This document shows, in pieces, positions 57,890 to 64,000 of a stretch of 64,000 bases of DNA. A program made the position numbers and the translations under genes. The DNA comes from Meghimatium bilineatum (Eukaryota; Mollusca; Gastropoda; Stylommatophora; Philomycidae), in assembly GCA_034231615.1 (NCBI GenBank), contig CM067309.1:42218181-42282180 (forward strand). The letters run 5' to 3'. The notes beneath the pieces were generated by a model, which saw only the letters and a program-made list of their open reading frames with translations, did no database searches and was not told the origin of the DNA. The stretch's first letter is position 1; each line of letters begins with the position of its first letter.

Positions 57890-59395
57890 CCACTATTAGC
57901 ATATACAACTTATGACAGCACCATGCTAACTAATGACAGCATCATGACAGTATCATGTTAATTCATCGCAGCAACATGTTAACTTATGATAGCATCATGA
58001 TAACTAATGGCAGGGTCACCCTAACTTATGACAGCATCACGACAGCATCATGCTAACCTATGACAGCATCATGACAGCAGCATGCTAACTAATGACAGCA
58101 GCATGCTAACTTATGAAAGCAGCATTCTAACTTACGACAGAATCATGACAGCATCATGCTAGCTTATGACAGCAGCATTCTAACTCACGACAGAATCATG
58201 ACAGCATCATGCTAGCTTATGACAGCAGCATGCTAACTTACGACAGAATCATGACAGCATCATGCTAGCTTATGACAGCAGCATGCTAACTTATGACAGC
58301 ATCATGACAGCAGCATGCTAACTTATGACAGCAACATGCTAACTTATGACAGCATCATGACAGCAGCATGCTAACTTATGACAGCAGCATGCTAACTTAT
58401 GACAGCAGCATGCTAACTTATGACAGCAGCATGCTAACTTATGACAGCAGCATGCTAACTTATGACAGCAGCATGCTAACTTACGACAGAATCATGACAG
58501 CATCATGCTAGCTTATGACAGCAGCATTCTAACTTACGACAGAATCATGACAGCATCATGCTAGCTTATGACAGCAGCATGCTAACTTATGACAGCATCA
58601 TGACAGCAGCATGCTAACTTATGACAGCAACATGCTAACTTATGACAGCATCATGACAGCAGCATGCTAACTTATGACAGCAGCATGCTAACTTATGACA
58701 GCAGCATGCTAACTTATGACAGCAGCATTCTAACTTACGACAGAATCATGACAGCATCATGCTAGCTTATGACAGCAGCATGCTAACTTATGACAGCATC
58801 ATGACAGCAGCATGCTAACTTATGACAGCAACATGCTAACTTATGACAGCATCATGACAGCAGCATGCTAACTTATGACAGCAGCATGCTAACTTATGAC
58901 AGCAGCATGCTAACTTATGACAGCAGCATGCTAACTTATGACAGCAGCATGCTAACTTATGACAGAATCATGACAGCATCATGCTAGCTTATGACAGCAG
59001 CATTCTAACTTACGACAGAATCATGACAGCATCATGCTAGCCTATGACAGCAGCATGCTAACTTATGACGGAATCATGACAGCATCATTCTAGCTTATGA
59101 CAGCATCACGACAACATCATACTAACGTATGACAGCATCACGACAGCAGAATGCTAACTTACGACAGAATCATGACGGTATCATTCTAACTTATGACAGA
59201 ATCATGACAGCATCATGCTAGCTTATGACAATATCACGACATCAGCATGTTAGCATATGACAGGATCAGGACAGCAGCTGTCTAACTTATGACAGAATCA
59301 TGACAGCATCATGACAGCATCATGCTAACGTATGACATCACTATGCAACTTATGACAGCATCGTGCTAGCTTACGCCAGAATCATAGACCCAGCA
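57890..59395. repeat. 21-bp satellite with higher-order structure, ~70 copies
   Basis: Unit gacagcagcatgctaactta t plus a shorter half-unit (gacagcatcat). Blocks of about 200-300 bp mixing both (gcttatgacagcagcatgct ... gcaacatg ...) recur at about 58267, 58563 and 58764, a higher-order repeat. The edges are more diverged than the centre. Confidence 0.95.
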
Positions 59396-59789
59396 TGGGA
59401 TTGACACTTAACACAGACCAATATATATTTATTTTTTTAAAGAATGTTTTTTCTTGAAGCAAATCAAATTGTTGTTGCGCTGTTTGCCTACCAGGATATC
59501 ACCAATAAACGTTGAATAAATATTCAGTAAAAACAGACAGCGTATGAATACAAAACAATCATCATGTAGAGCCAGCTAAATGTCACTATGTAATGCAGAG
59601 TTTATTAAAGTTGGTGCGATCGCCCATAAATAAACACATTTTTGACAATTTTTTCTTTGACTTCTCTCTTACATTTGTCAACAAAATGATCATAATTCAG
59701 GGATCCCAAGCTTAAATATGTCTAATTATACTCCTTCCCCATTTTTTCACACCCTGCATAGAACAGTTGTACCTGTGAACGCACGAAAA

Positions 59790-59955
59790 AAAACTGCATG
59801 GTCTGTTTGAACGTAACAATTTCATTGGTGTATAAAAATAGTATCGTTGACGTCAACTTTTATCAACCATACTTCCCCCTCCACCGTTGTGTCAGTAACT
59901 GTCATATTTTTTTCAGAACCCCCCTCCTCCCACCTTAATAATTAATAACTTAATT
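59790..59955 (+). repeat. Dispersed repeat F, copy 2
   Basis: gtataaaaatagtatcgttg acgtcaacttttat...ttccccctccaccgttgtgtcagtaactgtca; see copy 1. Confidence 0.55.
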
Positions 59956-60024
59956 TAATGAACAGTCCCCCTCAAGTACAGAAGCAGAGGGTGATATTCT
60001 CATGTGAATCTTATACATTAAAGT

Positions 60025-60495
60025 GTCATGGAGCTACAGAAGGGCTACAGTCATGGAGCTACAGAAGGGCTACAGTCATGGAGCTACAGAAGGGCTACAG
60101 TCATGGAGCTACAGAAGGGCTACAGTCATGGATCTACAGAAGGGTTAAGGTCATGTAGCTACAGAAGGGTTACGGTCATGGAGCTACAGAAGGGTTACGG
60201 TCATGGGCCTACAGAAGGGTTACGGTCATAGATCTACAGAAGGGCTACGGTCATGGGCCTACAGAAGGGCTACGGTCATGGAGCTACAGAAGGGTTACGG
60301 TCATGGAGCTACAGAAGCGCTACGGTCATGAGCCTACAGACGGGTTATGGTCATATGGCTACAGAATGGTTACGGTCATGGAGCTACAGAAGGGCTACGG
60401 TCATGGATCTACAAAACAAAAGAGCTACAGTCATGGATCTACAAACGGGCTACGGCCATGGGACTACAGCAGAGCTACGGTCATGGGGCTACAGA
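60025..60495. repeat. 25-bp satellite array, ~19 copies
   Basis: Unit gtcatggagctacagaaggg ctaca. The right-hand copies are more varied. The 25-bp period opens all three plus frames (MELQKGYSHG-like ORFs), an artefact. Confidence 0.95.
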
Positions 60496-60694
60496 AGAAG
60501 GTGAGTAACTGAGCGATAGGAAACTTCTTTTATTTGACTGTCCTGGTCCTGCATTCTCCGACTGGGATTGGGGCTCACAAACTCACGTCTATTGATAGAA
60601 GTTTCAAAAGACCATTCACCACAATTTTCGCCAACCATCCACAACTTTCTTTACTGTTAAGCTTCGTATGCCGGAATGAGGTAACGGTCACCTG

Positions 60695-61275
60695 AGTTCT
60701 TCTACAGCGTTCATTCTCAAACTCCCGCTGGGTCTCTCTTGTAGCAGGACAACATTCTTAAACTCCCGCTGGTTCTCTCTTGTAGCAGGACAACATTTTC
60801 AAACTCCCGCTGGGTCTCTCTTGTAGCAGGACAACATTCTCAAACTCCCGCTGGGTCTCTCTTGTAGCAGGACAACATTCTCAAACTCCCGCTGGGTCTC
60901 TCTTGTAGCAGGACAACATTCTCAAACTCCCGCTGGTTCTCTCTTGTAGCAGGACAACATCCTCAAACTCCCGCTGGGTCTCTCTTGTAGCAGGACAACA
61001 TTCTCAAACTCCCGCTGGGTCTCTCTTGTAGCAGGACAACATTCTCAAACTCCCGCTGGGTCTCTCTTGTAGCAGGACAACATTCTCAAACTCCCGCTGG
61101 TTCTCTCTTGTAGCAGGACAACATTCTCAAACTCCCGCTGGGTCTCTCTTGTAGCAGGACAACATTCTCAAACTCCCGCTGGGTCTCTCTTGTAGCAGGA
61201 CAACATTCTCAAACTCCCGCTGGGTCTCTCTTGTAGCAGGACAACATTCTCAAACTCCCGCTGGTTCTCTCTTAC
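60695..61275 (+). repeat. 41-bp satellite array amplified from dispersed family A
   Basis: About 13.5 copies of attctcaaactcccgctggg tctctcttgtagcaggacaac, with an alternative ggttctc variant scattered among them. Single copies of the same segment occur in family A elements at 6655 and 27130, and the flanks (cttctacagcgttc before; gaatgtaaatgcgttgtg after) are family A too. Confidence 0.94.
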
Positions 61276-61429
61276 CGTTAGAAAGTGTTCCTGCTAGATT
61301 TTCTAGCTGAATGTAAATGCGTTGTGCTGCCATTTTATTTGTGCTAGTGACCCAACACATCCGTATTCGGTAACGGTCAACTTAGTTATGTACCAACGTC
61401 ATAGACAGCGTCAATGATGATAATGTAAT

Positions 61430-61745
61430 AAGGCCGCCCCTTACAAAATCAGAACATAACTTTTGTACTAGGAACTTGGCCGAAAGATAGGCCAAAATAC
61501 CACCCCCCCCCCCTGAACAAAACCACCATAGCGATTTTTCGCAGAATAATTCATGAAATTGTTCGACAGAAAGAAAATTTGACACACAAAAATGCACAAA
61601 TAGCTTTTTTAGGTAAATCCCCACCCCTCTTGAGAACGCATCTAGACCTCTGGTTGTAGCACACGATTTTCCGCCCCTCTTGATAACGTATTTTTCTCTC
61701 CTCTTCCCCCCCCCCTCCCCGTTGTAGCACACGATTTCTCATAAA
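61430..61745 (-). repeat. Dispersed poly-G repeat G
   Basis: The minus strand has poly-G runs followed by tattttggcctatctttcgg ccaagttcctagta...atgttctgattt. Similar blocks occur at 45815-45890 (plus) and 48690-48900 (minus). Confidence 0.45.
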
Positions 61746-62278
61746 TGTTCAGCTTCGTTAAACAAAAAAACGTTTTCAATATCAATCATTACATGTTGAC
61801 GGCATACATCACTGTTTTCTGCTAGTGGCATCACAATTTTGATGTAATAAATGCACTCATAAACCTCCCTTTCATAAACATGTCGTTTAGGCAGCCTTAC
61901 ATGTGTCTGGGTGTCCCCTAAGTTACACAACAGACAAGAACTTCTGTTTTCGTCTGAAATACTGGGCTGTCAAGAGCTACCAGTCTACAGCTAAAGGAAT
62001 TATTTCATCTTTATCATTATTACCCGACTCAAGGAAATGGGTACCAGATTATCTGGGAAAGTAAATGCGGTGGGCGTGATGTTTACTACATCATCTGTTG
62101 GTATACTGTTGGTTAATATAAAAATCCTGAATGACACTTTGACAATCTAAATGACGACATACGGAGCATGTGTGCTCAAAAAGTACGCCAAGAAAGTGTA
62201 CTCATAAAAACTCCAAATATCAAACACAAATAACAACTTGGCTGACATAACACAAAAAAAGTGTCCACATTTTCTTAC
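61746..62278. other. Start of CA intron 1 on the gene strand
   Basis: Sequence just downstream of the exon 1 donor. No repeat array or enhancer-like cluster could be recognised. Confidence 0.45.
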
Positions 62279-62339
62279 CTGCCGCTTTCACTCCTTGCAG
62301 AATCAGCAGAAACATCGCGGTAACCTCCATCCTTGACAT
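62279..62339 (-). CDS. Carbonic anhydrase exon 1 (signal peptide)
   Basis: Codons 1-20 plus one base. The peptide MSRMEVTAMFLLILQGVKAA has a hydrophobic core (AMFLLIL) and small residues at the end, a typical signal peptide that would be cleaved near A19/A20. The exon ends GCGGCAG followed by a good donor, gtaagaaa (phase 1), which fits the phase-1 acceptor of the micro-exon at 14729 and gives Glu-21. Both Met1 (A at -3) and Met4 (A at -3, G at +4) have good initiation contexts. An in-frame Met lies further upstream (62435) but would precede the hydrophobic segment by more than 30 residues. A possible 3' splice site (gtgttgcag) puts the 5' border of this exon near 62395, leaving a 56-nt 5' UTR part. 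Linkage to the distant exons rests on strand, phase and the CA need for a signal peptide; another first exon is possible. Confidence 0.72.
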
Positions 62340-64000
62340 GTTTCCCAAACTCCAGTAAATCTTCCAAGGATAGCTAACTTCACACTTCTTGAACACTGCA
62401 ACACCAAAACATTCCTCGTAATATAAACAAATCACGGCAATTTTTCTTTAGACTATAAATCCGACATGATACAGTGCATACTTATTTTGTTAAACTACAA
62501 AGGATCTAGATAACTCCAGACTTAATATAGAATGCTGAAATAAAAAATATGGCAAGATTTAAATGGAAATAACTTTCGTTAACTTTTAGATAGATTCACT
62601 CATACAATTAATCGTCTTAATTCTACTCGTATTCATTCATTTGTTGAAGTTAGAATTCTGCTGCTGTTTCTCACGTCAGTTGCCTGGAAATTGGCACCAG
62701 ACTACTTTTGTAAACATTACTCACGAGTGATTAACAAGGGTACTATTATATGAAAGAAACTCACATCAAACTTAGAAAACCGTTGCAAATAAATCTGACG
62801 GGGAATTTAATAATTAAATCAACGAACTAACTATTCACAGACAATCACAGACTAATATATGAAAATGATGAAATGTTGCAAAAATCAAATTAATGTATTG
62901 CTAATAACTGGTTCAGACGTACAACATGAAAAAAGTAGGCACAATATCCTGTGAACTGAACATATCGAAAAACAGCAAGTAAAATGGTTAGTTCGGTCAC
63001 CTTATGTGAATGAGCCCACGCCACACAGAAATAAAAGCAGAATGACAAAAGAATATCCGGGTATAGATTCTAAGGTAGACCATGAAAAAGTTGGATAAAA
63101 AGCATCAGGATAACTGAAAATATATGGACTCAACGCAACAAAGGCAATACATATGGACCTTTGAACGAAAACTGAGTCTTTCACCCCTATGCTTAACGAC
63201 AAGTGTGGATACCATCAACCATCATTCAACTGGGGAAAGACAATAGACAGTTGACTATATTTTTTGTATTACATAACCATGCACAGCAGAATACCTCTTG
63301 TCTAATAGAAAATCAAGCCTCTATATTGACTCATTTTGGCTGTTCCTTTGATTTCCATTGACTGACAACGCACATGATAGTGACACATTCAAATCACGGA
63401 AATCTTCAAATGAGTCATTAAGAAAGCAGGATGTCCCATTCGGCAATAGATCTGATATTGCAGGCGGTCACGGTGTATCGTGTGTATGGAGGTGATAGAA
63501 TAATAATTGATGGGATTAAATTAAGTTGATGTCACTTATCTGGGCTGATACGATTTAACATTAGTCGCTGTGTCGCCAGGAAATTAACGGCGCTGGATAA
63601 AATCAGATAGGGAAAGATAAGTGACACTGCGTGAGAACAGCAAGCAGGAGTATTCTAAAGAAGGACTTGGTGTAAATAAGGCTCATACGTGAGCCCCGCA
63701 ATATAAGACCAAGTGTCAAATGGAGAAATTAACCTTACGCAATCACTTATTTAACGATTTTCCAGATGTTATACAACGTATAAAATCATATCAATATGGG
63801 AAGAGCTTGCACAAAACAGTGCTACATGGTGCTTTAGATTTAACAAAATATGCGTAGCATCAGGTGAAAAATGAGAAATGCAGCACCTCAACAGCGGAGA
63901 GTAGCTGGAAAGTCACGGGTAGACCAAACACAATCTAAAATTATCACCCCATGTCCGAGCTGTCCAAGGATATTTGCGGTCAGAATAGGGCTTATTAGCC
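62340..64000 (-). other. 5' flank or 5' UTR intron of the carbonic anhydrase gene
   Basis: This lies upstream of the first coding exon on the minus strand. It holds a possible 3' splice site at 62396-62398 and a plus-strand LINE relic (62920-63190). I see no convincing TATA box, CpG island, coding exon or RNA gene. Transcription start may lie beyond the right edge if a non-coding exon exists. Confidence 0.4.
62920..63190 (+). mobile_element. LINE 3' relic
   Basis: The plus frame reads EHIEKQQVKWLVRSP, then SRMTKEYPGIDSKVDHEKVG and GLNATKAIHMDL, a decayed LINE RT C-terminus. It lies upstream of the CA first coding exon, in opposite orientation. Confidence 0.6.

Larger units (their letters stand above)
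2071..62395 (-). other. Alpha-carbonic anhydrase gene (secreted), gene span
   Basis: This is the span of a split gene that would catalyse CO2 + H2O <-> HCO3- + H+ outside the cell or in the secretory pathway. Eight coding exons on the minus strand join without a phase conflict (phases 1,1,1,0,0,1,0,1). The intron positions match those I recall for animal CAs, for example between the Glu and the HxVH motif and after the SSxQ motif. Introns measure about 47549, 1119, 2350, 2317, 1602, 1961 and 2530 bp. The predicted 280 residues cover the whole CA fold up to the VQASF end that closes cytosolic CAs. Seen: motifs and splice sites. Known: family chemistry. Inferred: secretion and the assignment of exon 1 across a 47.5-kb intron. 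The last short exon is missing from the window or unrecognised. Which CA isoform this corresponds to cannot be decided here. Confidence 0.9.

Overview
The window is eukaryotic, AT-rich and almost entirely non-coding. It has spliced exons with GT/AG borders, truncated non-LTR retrotransposons, tRNA-derived SINEs, a hAT-type MITE and an exceptional density of minisatellites. The exon structure and repeat types suggest an invertebrate metazoan, perhaps a mollusc or another lophotrochozoan. That placement is inference, since no diagnostic host marker is present.

One host gene explains the window: a minus-strand alpha-carbonic anhydrase, read right to left. Eight coding exons were assembled by hand from conserved motifs, splice sites and matching intron phases: 62339-62279 (signal peptide), 14729-14706 (24-nt micro-exon), 13586-13416, 11065-10911, 8593-8501, 6898-6829, 4867-4710 and 2179-2071. 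The joined 841 nt give 280 codons plus one base. The protein has a signal peptide, the three zinc histidines (H114, H116, H139), the proton-shuttle His (H84), the gate-keeping Thr and Glu (T221, E126) and the two cysteines of the extracellular-CA disulfide (C40, C225). It is therefore predicted to be a secreted, catalytically competent enzyme. Exon 8 ends in a phase-1 GTAAGT donor, and the short last coding exon was not found; it probably lies left of position 1.

Layout: 1-14.7 kb holds coding exons 2-8 with introns of 1.1-2.5 kb full of minisatellites and retrotransposon relics. From 14.7 to 62.3 kb is a single intron 1 of about 47.5 kb. It contains 5'-truncated LINE relics on both strands (RT C-termini and RNase H/zinc-knuckle tails), SINEs, a MITE, several unnamed dispersed families and large tandem arrays. 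The main arrays are 31 bp at 20.0-20.7 kb, 33/21 bp at 22.9-23.9 kb, 24 bp at 24.4-25.05 kb, 38 bp at 36.2-39.0 kb, 21 bp at 57.9-59.4 kb, 25 bp at 60.0-60.5 kb and 41 bp at 60.7-61.3 kb. The long ORFs inside these arrays (up to about 1,030 codons) are by-products of periodicity and not genes. The right edge (62.4-64 kb) is upstream of the first coding exon.

The most unusual observations are as follows. A 34-bp minisatellite is built from the exon 7/intron 7 junction, so the intron carries about 20 extra copies of the exon end plus 5' splice site. The intron after exon 8 is an in-frame, stop-free 24-bp repeat that would add a long Leu-rich hydrophobic tail if retained. Finally, short tandem duplications are present throughout, in exon borders, LINEs and SINEs alike, which points to a locus-wide duplication process.
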